In this document: in pieces, positions 12,257 to 24,095 of the stretch
How positions within the stretch are numbered: the first letter of the stretch is position 1
Layout of the letters: every line of letters starts with the position of its first letter
Origin: Aquatica leii
Lineage: Eukaryota; Arthropoda; Insecta; Coleoptera; Lampyridae
Assembly: GCA_035610365.1 (NCBI GenBank)
Contig: CM069433.1
Location: 165,990,882-166,054,881, forward strand
Direction of reading: 5' to 3'
Length of the DNA: 64,000 nt
Made by a program: the position numbers and the translations under genes
Notes under the pieces: generated by a model
The model's input: only the letters and a program-made list of their open reading frames with translations
What the model was told of the DNA's origin: nothing
Database searches by the model: none

Positions 12257-13633
12257 TTATTTAAGAAAAAGAAAATCATTTTCAAAATTAACAATTTCAT
12301 TTAAACATGCATCTGGTTTTAAGTTTTTATGTTTAACAATTTCTTTTATCTCCAAAAAATTTAATTTTAGACTTTTATTGCAAATATGCAGAATTTTGTA
12401 GTTACTTTTATAATCAAAACAATGGTTATATTCTAATATATGATTAGCGAACAAAGTATTATTATATAAATTAATACCAACATTATTGTTTTTAATGTAA
12501 GAAAAATGTCCTGCTATTCTTATTTAAAATTTACGGCTACCACAATTTAATTTGTTAACACCAGATTTATTCAGAATATCAACTATATCTTTACTATTGA
12601 CAAGTAAAGATTTTAAATTAAATTTAGATGAAAAAAAATATTAATATTATGCTTTTTGAATAAATTTTATAATTGAAAAAAAGAGCGACCAATGTAAGGA
12701 AGAGAAAAATATGTCTTCTTAATGTTATCTGAAAGTGGAGTAAGAGTTGAAATTTTTAATATTAATAGAATTAAAAATTTTATTTTGAAGTTTTTTGATT
12801 ATATCTAAAGGATAATTAATATTATTTGCTAAATTATAAATAATGTTAAGTTCTTTATTAAAATTAAATTTATCAAGAGGTAATTTGTATAAACGATTAA
12901 AAAAGAATCGAAAAGATGACATTTTGTGTGAAAAAGGATGAAAAGAAGAAAAAGGAATGACATGATCAGTAGTAGTATTTTTACGATGAATACCAATTTT
13001 GACAGAATTATTAACTCTATTTAAAGATAAGTCTAGAAAATTAAGAACGTTATTAGGTTCTTTTTCAAAAGTGAATTTAATGTTAGGATGTAATGAATTT
13101 AGAATATTAAAACAAAGGTCTAAGTCATAATTATTACCTTTAAATACAACCAAAATATCGTCAACATATCTTTTATAAAAAATAAAATGTCAATCAACTA
13201 ATTCATCAGCTAGTGATTGTGAATTAGAAATAGAAAAAGGAAATTGAAAGTTAAGGTAAGAACGTAAAGCTTGATTTAACCAAGATGAAATTTTAGAAAC
13301 AGGAGTGTTATAAAAAGAAACAATAGGTCTAATAAGATTGTTTAGTTTATGAATTTTTGGAAGGCCATATAGAAGAGGCAAAGAAGGGTTCATTAACAGT
13401 AAATTATAATGTTTGGTATTAAAAAATTCAGACAAAATATCTTTGTTCATGTTCATGAAATCTTTAACTTTGTTGGAGAATAAAAGAAAATTTATATTAG
13501 TATTTTCAAAATCATCAGAGTCAAGTAAGTTATTAACTTTGTCAATGTAATCAGTTTTGTTCATTATAACTAAAGTATTACCTTTATCAGCTTTAGTAAA
13601 TATTAGATTATCTCTCTTTTGTTTTAGTGTCAA
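12257..13633 (-). pseudogene. PLE reverse transcriptase and GIY-YIG endonuclease
   Basis: The first piece (13633-13190) has the PLE signatures TKADKGNTLVIM and LLYGLPKIHK followed by RPIVSFYNTP. The second (13153-12725) has NNVLNFLDLSLNR and the GIHRKNTTTDHVIPF block typical of PLE RT. A third piece (12454-12257) with FANHILEYNH and ILHICNKSLKLNFLE matches the C-terminal part of the GIY-YIG nuclease domain. The junction between the first two pieces falls where the catalytic YVDD block is expected, so that site is disrupted by a frameshift near 13155-13190. PLE enzymes copy their RNA at nicked chromosomal sites. Assignment to PLE is firm; the subfamily is not determined. Confidence 0.82.
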
Positions 13634-13649
13634 ATCTTAAAAACGTCAT

Positions 13650-16029
13650 AATGTCACGGAACTTTTGACGCAATATTGTTTCATAGAAAAAGTAGGTTCC
13701 CACACCTTTGACCATAAACTGTCGACTTCTAAAGCAACACCATACGCCCGAAATAGATATAGTTTAATCATCATCTTCTAGCTGTCTCTTGGCCTCGGTT
13801 ACAATATATTTCAGAATAATATAATTGTCTATTAATAAATGGAATGCACTAAGCGGAGAGTCTGTTAACTCAGTGTTGCACATCCCCACTCTTTGCAGTT
13901 TGTTTGCTTCCTATTTCTAGAAGCACACAAGTTCTACCATTTTTTGTTTTTTTACCCTTTACAGTCTTTGTAGAAGTGGACAGTTGAGAACTAAGATTGG
14001 TTTTACCAGTATCGGATGTTGAGAAATTGTTGTATTCGCTAATTACAAATCCCTCCTCATTTTTACTAAGAATATATTCATCATATTTTTCCATTACCAG
14101 CATCACTGTTACGTTCTGGCAATTTTTCCAGTTCTTTTAAATATCTACTGTAATGCCTATTCGTCAGTAAGAATTTCCAAACGTTTTTGGCTCAAATTTA
14201 TAACATACTGCGCTGTCCTACAGCGCTGAATTTATTATCTATAGCTCACAAACAACTACGTTCATTATTACAATAATTATGCAATAAGTCAAATTGACCA
14301 TTTTGGCGGTTCTTAATAAATAAAAATATATTCTTTAAATTTTGCACGTATATATATTACAATATACATATACAATTAGCAAAACCCTAGAACTACAACG
14401 TTCTAATTCAAATAAACACAAAGTTAGAACGTTTAAGGTTTACGAAGCGTCAAAGTGACCCTTTCAGCGGTTCTAAAGTTAACGCAAAAATTACATTATT
14501 AAGACACTGTTGTTACGTTACGTTAAAATATTGAAACTGAGATGTATACAACATTAAAATAACCCCAAAAATGTATAACTAAGTTCAACAACAAATTAAA
14601 AATAATCAAACATAATTACAAGTCGGTTACCACAGTTTTTCAGTATTATAATATAAATAGTAATTTAAGCCACTAGCGTCGAAAGTGATAATCATAGTAT
14701 AACAAACGTTAATGCGTTAAGCCGTAGGCCGAGTGCTTATTTTTTATCATCCAGCAATTAAAAATTCGTCTAAATGAGGTTTTAATATATATTTTTTCCT
14801 TAATAAATGAAAAAATTATTTATTTAATACATTTTTGCATTAAATTTATTTTATGCTATATAAAAATTCTCTGTAAACACTTTTTAAAGTATGCCTTAAA
14901 AAAATAAAATTAATCTGTTCGCTAAAGTAAAAATTGTTAGGAGATAATTATAAAATAATATTTTAAACTTATTCAAATGTCGCAATAAATAAAAATATTG
15001 TATACTTTTATTTAAAATTAATATTTTGTAAATTGCCTGTGTAATAGTATCTAGTTTATTTAATTTTAATTCCCACCCAATTTCTACTCATAAATAGTTT
15101 AATTAATAACATTAATACATCTTAATATCAACATTTCAATTTTTAAAAACCATTTTAAACATTAGTACATAAGACACAATTGATTGGATACATTTTATGT
15201 TATTAAATTAAAATCTGATGATGCTAACGCTTTCTATATACCACAAAAAAGTTAAATTTTATATTAGATTCTAAACGTTTTTCTTGCATAAAAAATAATA
15301 ATATATTTAAATCATCTTGTGCTAATCACATATTAAATTCAAATCATCAATTTAACTTAACAAATAATTTACAGAGGTCTTGATTTCACTGTTCTAACTT
15401 TTTAGATACAAAATGAATAATAAAAATACCCAAATACATGTAGTATCAAAGTTGTTAAATTTAATAACAATTTTCTTATCTTAAATTAGTTACCGTTCCT
15501 TATACTTTTTGTAGTTATAGTTATACAATTGATACACATTTGTTGGAACTTTCTGATGTTAACCTAATATTTTCTAAATGTCATTAGCAATCTTAAGTTA
15601 ATTAATTTAATTATTGCAATATTTATTTATACAGCCGTGCATTATTTTCAATTAAACTATAAAATTTAAAATATAAGATTTTAGTCAAGTTCTATTAGTA
15701 ACTAAATTAAAGTAGACAACTTTTCGATAAAGGTTTCAATCTTAGATCCGATAGATTATTGTACGATTCTGACAACTTGTTGAAAGGTTAATTTGAGTTG
15801 TGAAAATAAAAAAGATATTAGGCAACTGATTATTTGAATTTCTTGTCAGAAATATAACAATTTGTCAGATATGTAACTACTTGTCAAATTTTGATGGTGA
15901 CAATAAATTTGAGAAATAATAACTTAACACATTTTTGATTCGCAGCTAATTGTGTTGTATATCTGATCTGGAAACGCATAAAATTAACACTAAATAAATA
16001 AATATAGACTAACAAACACAATATAATTA
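13650..16029. other. Non-coding; one unrecognised ORF
   Basis: The minus-strand ORF at 13870-14106 (78 codons, rich in Ser, Thr and Lys) matches nothing I know and has no support beyond its length. The remainder is AT-rich without conserved motifs. Confidence 0.5.
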
Positions 16030-16360
16030 GATAGATTTGGTGTGTTTCTATACTATGATAGAATCCTTCGATGTGGAGGATAGGCACCACTCATCACATC
16101 ATTAAGTATTCACCTTATGTGTGGGTTATGTTTGTGTCGTTAAGGTTATATGTTCTTCGTACTTTCCTCCTTTGTCCATCGTTTTTAATTCCATGTATAT
16201 TTGGCAGAAATTAAACATTCTTGTGATGATTGGCCTGATGAAGTTGGCACAATAGCCAACGAAACGTAGCCAGAATTACGTACTGAGTTTTATTTCTGAA
16301 TGGTGCCTATCCTCCACATCGAAGGATTCTATCATAGTATAGAAACACACCAAATCTATC
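16030..16360. repeat. Perfect 60 bp inverted repeat around a hammerhead
   Basis: Positions 16030-16089 and 16301-16360 are reverse complements over all 60 bases. The 211 bp between them contains a hammerhead-type ribozyme motif on the plus strand. Perfect identity suggests recent formation or gene conversion. The arrangement fits a PLE terminal segment with an inverted partial copy, which PLE insertions often show; I see no PLE coding sequence nearby. Confidence 0.85.
16229..16274 (+). ncRNA. Hammerhead ribozyme motif
   Basis: The plus strand has CTGATGA at 16235-16241, stem II GTTGGC/GCCAAC (six pairs, loop ACAATA, with one extra A before it) and GAAA at 16261-16264. Next come a minimal self-complementary ACGT stem III and GTA as the cleavage-type triplet. 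Stem I is TTGGC (16230-16234) paired with GCCAG (16269-16273), four Watson-Crick pairs plus one G-U. An alternative stem III (ACGTA 16264-16268 with TACGT 16277-16281) would sacrifice stem I. Hammerheads with such short stem III usually act as dimers. Confidence 0.7.
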
Positions 16361-16470
16361 AAGTTTTTTGGAGGATTTGTATCGTTTCTCATAGTAATAT
16401 AATTAGATTCATTTGCATTGACATTGCTTTAACCCCAATGTCTTTTACATTGTAGTTTCATCCTGTAATA

Positions 16471-16545
16471 TTATTCAAAAGTATTTTGAATTGCGCGGGT
16501 GTAAAATCGACTTACAACGTTTACCAACTTTATAGCTATTTACAG
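16471..16545. repeat. Single arm of the 28.8 kb MITE family
   Basis: This stretch resembles the right arm of the MITE at 28790-28950: TATTTTGAATTGCGCGGGT, then TAAAATCGACTTACAACGTTT and GCTATTTACAGTTA. The partner arm is missing, so it is a solo or broken copy. Confidence 0.55.
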
Positions 16546-19500
16546 TTATCTATTTCTAATATTTTTGTAACAGCTTTAGCTTTTTGAAGGGTTTCAAAAT
16601 ATTTTAAGTTTCATTATATTAGTTTGTAATTATAGGTATTTGAAATAAAAATTTGTTGATTACATATAATAATCGGGTTATTTCAAACAATAATTCTTGT
16701 AAAATTATTCCCAAAAAATAAAGAATTTTAGTAAACAAAGTAGAAAAAAATACTTTACTCTACGACTATTAAATAATAAGTTGATTCTTGTTGCATAATC
16801 AATTGAATAATAGCATAAACATTTCACATCTTCCAAAGAAATTTCTCTAGATTGGCCAATCACATCTTTAGATTTTAAAGAATTCACACTAATACGACAA
16901 ATCACATTACTTTCAAAATAACTAACCGACCGTATCTTGACAACCTCATAATAAGTCGCTATTTGAAACGTCAAATATACCGATTATGTATTGCTGTTGT
17001 CGCGTATAATTTTTATTAGTAAAATATTTCCAATGGATTTTAGTAGCGATAGTGATAATCACGAACATGTACGCTTCCCGAAACTCGGAGAATTGCACAA
17101 GCATATTGGCAACAAATTTACTGTCGAAAAAGAATAATGGAATAGAGACAATCTAATAATACACAATTAAGTTTAATATTCTGTGGTAATTAACGATTTA
17201 TGTTAAAAACTACGAATATGTATATAATTTGTTGCATAAGTCGCATAGTCGTAGAGCAACTACAGTCTTCTACTTGCGTAGAATGGCTATTATTCACTTA
17301 AATGGACTTCATCCATGTGAATAATAACCATTCTTCGCTTGTTGAAAAATGTGAATAAATAATTATATTCGGATCTATATACCACGCGTATATTACTGTT
17401 TTATGTGTTTTTTTTTGTAATAATATAAAAACAAACATATTTCAACATAATTTTTTTAAAAATAAAAAGACAACTATTAGTTGGTAATTAAATACATATT
17501 TTAACCATTATTTTGTTTCTGTTAAAATAATATAAAAAAGAACAGTACTTGCCAATTTTTGTTGTACAATAAACGACGTAATATAAAACTCACCTAAAAC
17601 AAAACACAAGAATTAATATCACACAGTTAATAGTATATTGTAAAACGGGTGTTCCAATGATGACAATAATGTAATGCCAATTAAGCAATATACAAGCGTT
17701 ACAAATAAGAAGAATTTGTTGATAAAGATTATAATATGTGTATAGTACAGTACAAATGTACTGTAACTTATGCGTTGGTGAACGATTGTTCACTACGATA
17801 AAATTTGATATATTATTGTAAAAACTGATAAAATATTATACAAATGTTTTTGTCTTCTTTAAGACCGCACTGTGCCAATGCTAAACTTAGCAAAGTAAAA
17901 ATATGAGACAAAAGAAACTAGACTATAATATGTAGGTATAAGTTTAGAAAAGTCTAAAAATTCAATATCGTTTTTATAATATCTACTAATAAACAAAGTT
18001 TGTTAAAATGATGGTTAAAGATAACTATTATTTGCAAATACAACCACATTGTAAGCGTTCAAAAATGCACGTTAGTTTTTGCTAATATAGTTATGTAATA
18101 AATAATAAGTTTGAATAGCTTCAAAATTTAAAATTTTCATATACGTTTTAAAAATAGTAGCCAATAGTAATAAAATTGAAATAATCACTATAACTAAATT
18201 AATACATTTTAAAACATTACATTTTTGCTATCCAAAGAAATAATTGTATAAAAAATCCCATAAAAAAGTATAAAAATATTTAAATTATTGAAAAAACATA
18301 AATACAAGTTTACAAAAACCGAAAAACATATACATACACACTTAACTTTAACTTTATTGATGTTGTTACACGTAATAATATACACTACTTTCAATAACAC
18401 ATATATACAGCAGTTCTAGTATATAGTAAAAATATGTAAAATTAAAAAAAACTTTATTTATCTAGATTTAAATTATGCAAGATAAATAATGCAATTAACA
18501 ATAGTCATAGTTATTTGGTTATAACTTAGTGAACAATAAAAAAAACATACTATAAAACAAGTTATTGTGACAAATTAAATACTTTATTAATTACCGCAAA
18601 GTAAGTAAGTACCTAAAACGGTTTTATTTATATATTTTTTTTATTAATCTATAATTTTTAACTGTTTTTCATTTTATACATATCTTTTTTTTAATCATTT
18701 TTATACGGTTTTTTTATTATTTGATTTTGAATGCATCGGTCTATAATTTCAAAACAAATTAATTTCTAAAAAAAAGTGTTTATAAGTATAATTGATTTTG
18801 ACGAGAAATTTGAAGAGACATCTTTTTTATTCACATATTTGCTGCAACATAATTTATTTTAAAACATAGATTAATCTCAAACGAAAGCTCGAAAAAATCA
18901 GGTAACTGCTGGCGTCATCGGCGGCTCGTTAATATTCGGTACCGGTGTAGGTAACAATGTAGTACTACAATGCAAATAATCGGCCATAGACAAAATGCTC
19001 TTTTTTGAGATTATAACATCGATAAAATTGGGCACTAAGGTTTTACAAACCGTATCCACTCATATGAAGTTACAACCAAAAACGAGGAAAAAACAAAAAT
19101 ATAACGTTGAAAAAAGAAAGTAGAAGGATTTAATTTTGTTAACAATCAAATAATAAAATAAGTTGACTATTAATTTATTACAGGGTTAGATCTTGCAGTA
19201 ATGGTAATTCTCCCAATTGACAGAATTAAACATTGAATATTCAGTGTAACCATAACATAGGTTCATACATAATGAATTTATGATACTTCTCATCCAGATC
19301 TAGTCGGAGGCCTCGAGAACCACGTTACACTAAAACAAGAATACCTAATAAGAATCGTGCACAAGTACACAATACAAGAGAAGAGAAATCATACCGATGC
19401 AAAGAATTTGTCCTAATGCTCTAACGAGAAAGCGACAGCTTCATTTCAGGGCTTTCAACATCAGTATGAAAGGTTTGTCAAAACTCAACTGATAGTAAGT

Positions 19501-20740
19501 AATAATAACTTTGCCTTTCTCAATTTTGTGGGTATGCACAATCTAATTTAGACGTGACATCAACAGGACTGACTGTGATTTCCCCACTTTTACATAAGTG
19601 CTTTTACACGTGATTCTAAACGGCGTTTACACCAAAGATTCAATAGACAAAAATCATCCACACATGACTAGTGATAGTTCAAAATTCTAAGAATCTTCGT
19701 CGAGCACATATAAAACGTAACGTGTTCACTACGCTGTTGTGGAAAGTGTAAATTAAATTAATGCAGAAGCTGTCAAGTGAAGTCTGTATGAAAATATACA
19801 ATATGTGAAGAAAAAAAATTATAGACGTTACAAATGGTTTCTCGATAGCTATTAGACCTATTTGACGAATACACAAAAAAACTATATTACATCTTTTAAA
19901 AAAATAAATGTAAAATTTTATCTCTTTTTGACAATTATTTTGCAGTTTACTGATTCTTATTCATTCTTTTCCATGGTTGTTACGTCAATTTCTCTAGCTA
20001 GTAGTTTTAAACTTTAATAGGTATTTATTTTTTTGTATATAAGAAGGTCGTACTTTACTACAGTCTACAGCACTGTTTGCATCAGTTGCTCATTGACACT
20101 TAATTTGAAAAAAAACATGTAAATGTATGCGGTTATATTGGTTTAAGTCAAAATACGCGGAATTTTAGCATTAAGACAAGGAACGTATTGCAGTTTAAGC
20201 AAATTATCATAGACTGTTAAAGAAGATACATTGTTTACTTCTACAATTTTAGGAACGGTTATTTGAAGAAGAACACAAAGTTGAAAACCTTCTTTAACTT
20301 ATATTTGTGTAACATATCACAGCAGACTATTAACAAAACAAACAGTCTTTTTTTCAACGTTTACAATGTTTACGTAATCAGACAAAATGTAATTTATATA
20401 CATGATGACCAGTCTAAACCTAAACAATATAATAACCTTGCAGTTAAATTGCTAAAAACCGTACATTATCACCTAGGGCATTGATAATACCGAGATAATT
20501 CTATCATAGACACTGTTGGAAGCGTGTTATTTGGTAATAACCGCAGGCCCTAGTCCAATTCTCTACGTTCTGACATTTAATTTGACATATAATCCGTTGA
20601 TGATTGATTGAATTTTAACCTAAGATGCATAAACCATTTCTTCTACACATATACATAAGTGAGTCTTTGAGACTCATAACAGAAAAAATAATGTATTCAA
20701 TAATTTAAAGAATAGTATATTCAAACACAAGTTACAGAAT
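16546..20740. other. Non-coding, weak candidates only
   Basis: No gene is recognised. A 34-codon plus-strand ORF at 17033-17137 begins MDFSSDSDNHEH, like the acidic N-termini of some transposases, but is too short to assign. Near 20036-20064 a TATA-like GTATATAAG is followed 26 bp later by an ACAGTC initiator-like word, but the ORF behind it (20263-20484, starting at TTG) is unrecognised. The remaining ORFs are chance-length. Confidence 0.45.
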
Positions 20741-20806
20741 GAACGCGTTTCAATCGTCGGGTGGCATACATGAGCCGCGCAGCGGCGAGTTTATGAAACG
20801 ACAGAG

Positions 20807-20922
20807 TGATTAAATCGTACTAAGATAAGAACGTCTTCCGGGTTTGGACCGTGTCAACGGAAGACGTTCTTATCTTAGTATAGACGCCGGCCGTGGAAGC
20901 CTTCGCTATTGATTAAATCGTA
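20807..20922. repeat. Stem-loop insert between 13 bp direct repeats
   Basis: A 13-base word, TGATTAAATCGTA, occurs at 20807-20819 and again at 20910-20922, like a target-site duplication around a 90 bp insert. The insert holds a perfect hairpin: 23 bp arms at 818-840 and 858-880 (add 20000) with a 17-base loop, GGTTTGGACCGTGTCAA. It is followed by a GC-rich tail. The right part of one stem arm and the loop recur at 43018-43049. It may be a small non-autonomous element; the family is unknown to me. Confidence 0.6.
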
Positions 20923-21554
20923 TTCTATGACGTGTGTTTTATACTATTTTCTCTATTTTTAATAAATTTTAATATTTTTTGTATAATTTTTTGTTAAGTT
21001 ACAATAATTTTGATTACTTTTTCATGTAACGTCAACTTGCGATGCAGAGATACCAACTTTGAAAAAACTAACATTACTAAAATTCGTGTAAAAATTTGCT
21101 AATTCTTACACGGATTCTAGTGCGAGAATTGCTAATTCTTATGTAAAAATAGAAAAAAAACATTTAGTTATATTCACGTACAATATGTTTACAATTAATA
21201 CATATGTCATAAGACTATATTCCTTACATATATTTTTCTTGCATTGGTTACAAATCATTTTATTCATTTTGCTTAGTTTAGAAGGACATATGTAACAACG
21301 TCGTTTTTTTATCAATGGTTCATTAGTTACGATATCTGGAGTAATTTGAGTAAAAATCTTTATGTATTCTAACGATTTTTTGCGCAGATATGGGTTTTGT
21401 GAACGTTTTTTATATATAGTGTAATTAATTCTTTATACAGTTGCTTCAAAAACATTTTTTTAATGACTTTTTCTATTTCCAAATTGTGGATGTTGCTCAA
21501 ACTATAAAAAAATGCATTAAGAGCAGCAATATCTAGACTGTTAAAAAATTGTTA

Positions 21555-22753
21555 CAAGCTTTAGGTTTTACGAACCTTGCACGGCCAACTCACACAGTCG
21601 GAGGTAGGGGAGGTTCAAGGGAATTATAATTAAGTGCGCCAGTTCTAATTAACACTTCTGCCTCGATCACGACAGACGGTCCAAACTTGTAACGAATTTT
21701 CAGGTTCGTAATCCTTGTTACTCTGGTGTTCGGGTATCCACAATTAAAAGAGAAAGGTATGTTACCATAAAAGAAAGATTAACAGGTCTAAAAACTTTAA
21801 TGTAGTAACGTAGAAGATTAACAGGAGTATATTTAATTTCTCAATTCATTAATGCCAGAAATATCGGCAACACACAATACATAGGTTAAGTTGAATCGAA
21901 ATAGCGAAGAAAATTTCGTAATAAATATTGTTTGTACACAGCATGCGATACACACAAAATGATAATTGAGATTACCTTAATGGTAATGGTTGTAACAGTA
22001 AACGTAATTACGGAAATTAACATTACCCAAAGTTCCGTGAGTGACTTTTATGACAGCGAAGAAAAATAATCAAACAGACTTACCCAAAATCCAGTACCTA
22101 CTTGCGCGAAGAAAACGTTTTCCCCGGTAGTAGCCTAGAATAGATACTGAATAGCAAATCGTGTCACACAATAACTCACGAAGATAGGAAGCTACAAAAT
22201 TGTTAATAATAATAAATTAAAGGAGTTGTATCGAATGCTGTTAGTTGTAATTACGAACAGGTGGGTGGTAACGCAATCGACTGGTGTACAAGAAATAACA
22301 TCTCCAAAGTAATGCTTGTCGAGACATGGTTTACGTTGTGGGTAATATGCCTTCCCAAAATCTTACGCGTTCGGTAACGGTATTTATCAATAGTAATTAT
22401 TCTTCATTGTTCTTTATTGAATCGAACATGTGATTGAAGCGTGGCGAAACCGGCTATCAAATTAATACAGAAATTACAAAGGAATCCTAATAAACCGGAT
22501 GCAAAATATCTTACCCTGTGCCGAATAGATTACAATAAATTCGTAATTGACTTATAAATTCGTACTCATCACAGTGGATGCACTTAGAATCTTAGGAATT
22601 AGTCAAATTTACGACACAGACCGTCTCACGTAGTTGACAGCTTCAAAATGAATCCGCAACCTCTCAGTAACCAAAAAGATCGCCAGAGGGCGTCAAAACC
22701 AGAATCTAATTTTAATTCATTATACAGGGTATTACGTTATGAAAATTTCGCAC
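21555..22753. other. Unidentified ~1.2 kb insert in the piggyBac remnant
   Basis: The piggyBac frame stops matching at about 22753 and resumes at about 21555, so this segment is probably inserted DNA. It has no ORF of note. GTTAC and GTAAC words occur at the two junctions in opposite orientation, and a CAGGGTAT word lies near the right edge, hinting at a DNA element, but I cannot name it. Confidence 0.45.
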
Positions 22754-23049
22754 GTAACAAAATACTGCGTTTTGTTTGTGGTTTGCATACATAATTTCCT
22801 ACTATTTGGTCGATGTGATCAACACCTCCACCTACTGCTTTGTTTTTCCTTGGAACATAAGTTAGGATTTTCTTATATCCAAACATTGTAGAATAAACTG
22901 ATTGATCCTTAGAGCCCATAAACTATAGATGAACTTCTCTTTTGTTTTGACGAATCGTGTTCACCGATATCAATCTTATTTTGAGCATATCTTGAAATAA
23001 CTCTACACTGGTTAAAAAATTATTACATATAAGTTTAACTTTATTTGGT

Positions 23050-24095
23050 TACAAATTGGTTCGTGCTTCCTCTATTTACAATTACTACATTACATTCTAG
23101 TTACATTTTTACATAAAAAAAAAATTTTTTTTACATTTCATTATCCCTCCTCTCCTCATAACTTTTTTCTTCTTCTCAATACAATAACCTCTTTTCTTAA
23201 CTCTCTGCATTTATCTCTCATGTGATTATGGTCCTCCGTCTCTTCTCCACATAGTCTGCACACCTTTTCTTCTTCTTTTTTCCAGTATTTGTTACTTAAC
23301 TCTTCGTTCCTACATCTGAACCGTGCTATAATTTTTTTCTTTTTGTTGTTTTTATTTCCTATAACCTTTAAATATTTTGGCACCCCTTCACCCTTGATAT
23401 CCTTGTAATTCCTATTATATCTGCCCTTTTTTATCCTTGTCAATCTTTCTTGTTTTTCGATGTCCCTATCTCTCCTTATTATTTCTTCCCATACCCCTAC
23501 TCCCTCTTCTCTTAATCTCTCCACTTATTCTCTCGCGTACCCGTTTCTTTTGTAATACTCTTCTCTGTCCTCCTGTCTGTACTTCACTTTTCCTCCTTTT
23601 ATCTCTTTCCAACACTCTTGCAGTATTTTGCATTCTGTTCTTTCCCTCAGTTCTTTCTCGTATTTTATGGCCTTTTTTCCTGTCTCTACTATTATTTTTG
23701 CTACCTGTACCTCCTCTCACAATATACCCCGGTGTATCTCTGTCCAGTGCCAAAACCCATCCCCAGTATTTTTGCTGTAACCCCTTTACCTCCCTCCACT
23801 ACTTCCACCCCATTATTTCCGCCCCATACATCACCACCATCTTTATTAACTTTTCAAACAACAGTTTTATTTTTTCTATATCCATCTCAAATACCATTTC
23901 CCCCACACCCCACATCTTTCCTATTAACCTGTTTCTTTTCCTCACTCTTTCCTTCATGTGTTCTCCCTCCTTATTATCCTACTTCATCGTGTAGCCCAGG
24001 TATGTAAATTCCTTGATTTACTGCACTTCCTTATTCCTCCATTTCCACTCCTCTCATTTTCTTTTCCCCCCTCCTTTTGTAAATACCATTATAAA
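23050..24095 (-). mobile_element. 5'-truncated non-LTR retrotransposon (LINE) fragment
   Basis: The insert within piggyBac reads on the minus strand as the end of a LINE ORF2 followed by A/T runs at 23119-23133. It lies between the SHNLT and CNNFLTS parts of the piggyBac reading frame. On the plus strand the region is strikingly pyrimidine-rich (purine-rich coding strand), unlike its neighbours. LINE copies are commonly 5'-truncated like this. The exact ends and target duplication are not clear. Confidence 0.7.
23156..24040 (-). pseudogene. LINE ORF2 C-terminus (RT thumb and Cys/His motif)
   Basis: Minus-strand reading shows MKERVRKRNRLIGKMWG, then YGAEIMGWK and LQQKYWGWVLALDRDTPGYIV (23990-23730), the thumb region of insect LINE RT proteins. 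Further on, ARFRCRNEELSNKYW is followed by CRLCGEETEDHNHM, a Cys-x2-Cys...His-type motif near the C-terminus (23330-23210). At least two frame breaks and an in-frame stop are present, so it is non-functional. The plus-strand ORFs at 23437-24007 are shadows. Confidence 0.72.

Larger units (their letters stand above)
12000..13650 (-). mobile_element. Penelope-like retroelement (PLE), decayed
   Basis: The minus strand carries, in order, RT blocks (13633 to 12725), a GIY-YIG endonuclease remnant (about 12530 to 12257) and a hammerhead-like motif (12063 to 12022) just before an A-rich end at about 11990-12010. This order (RT, then GIY-YIG, then a terminal region carrying a hammerhead ribozyme) is the known PLE layout. 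The 5' end is not defined. Frame breaks at about 13170 and again near 12500-12720 show the copy is dead. Confidence 0.78.

Noticed and set aside
15210-15245. CTGATGATG near 15216 as another hammerhead
   Set aside because: No GAAA at a suitable distance and no stem I or II pairing.
23437-24007. Long plus-strand ORFs (185 and 129 codons) rich in Leu, Ser, Pro and Phe
   Set aside because: Antisense shadows of a purine-rich LINE coding strand; the minus-strand reading has real RT motifs.
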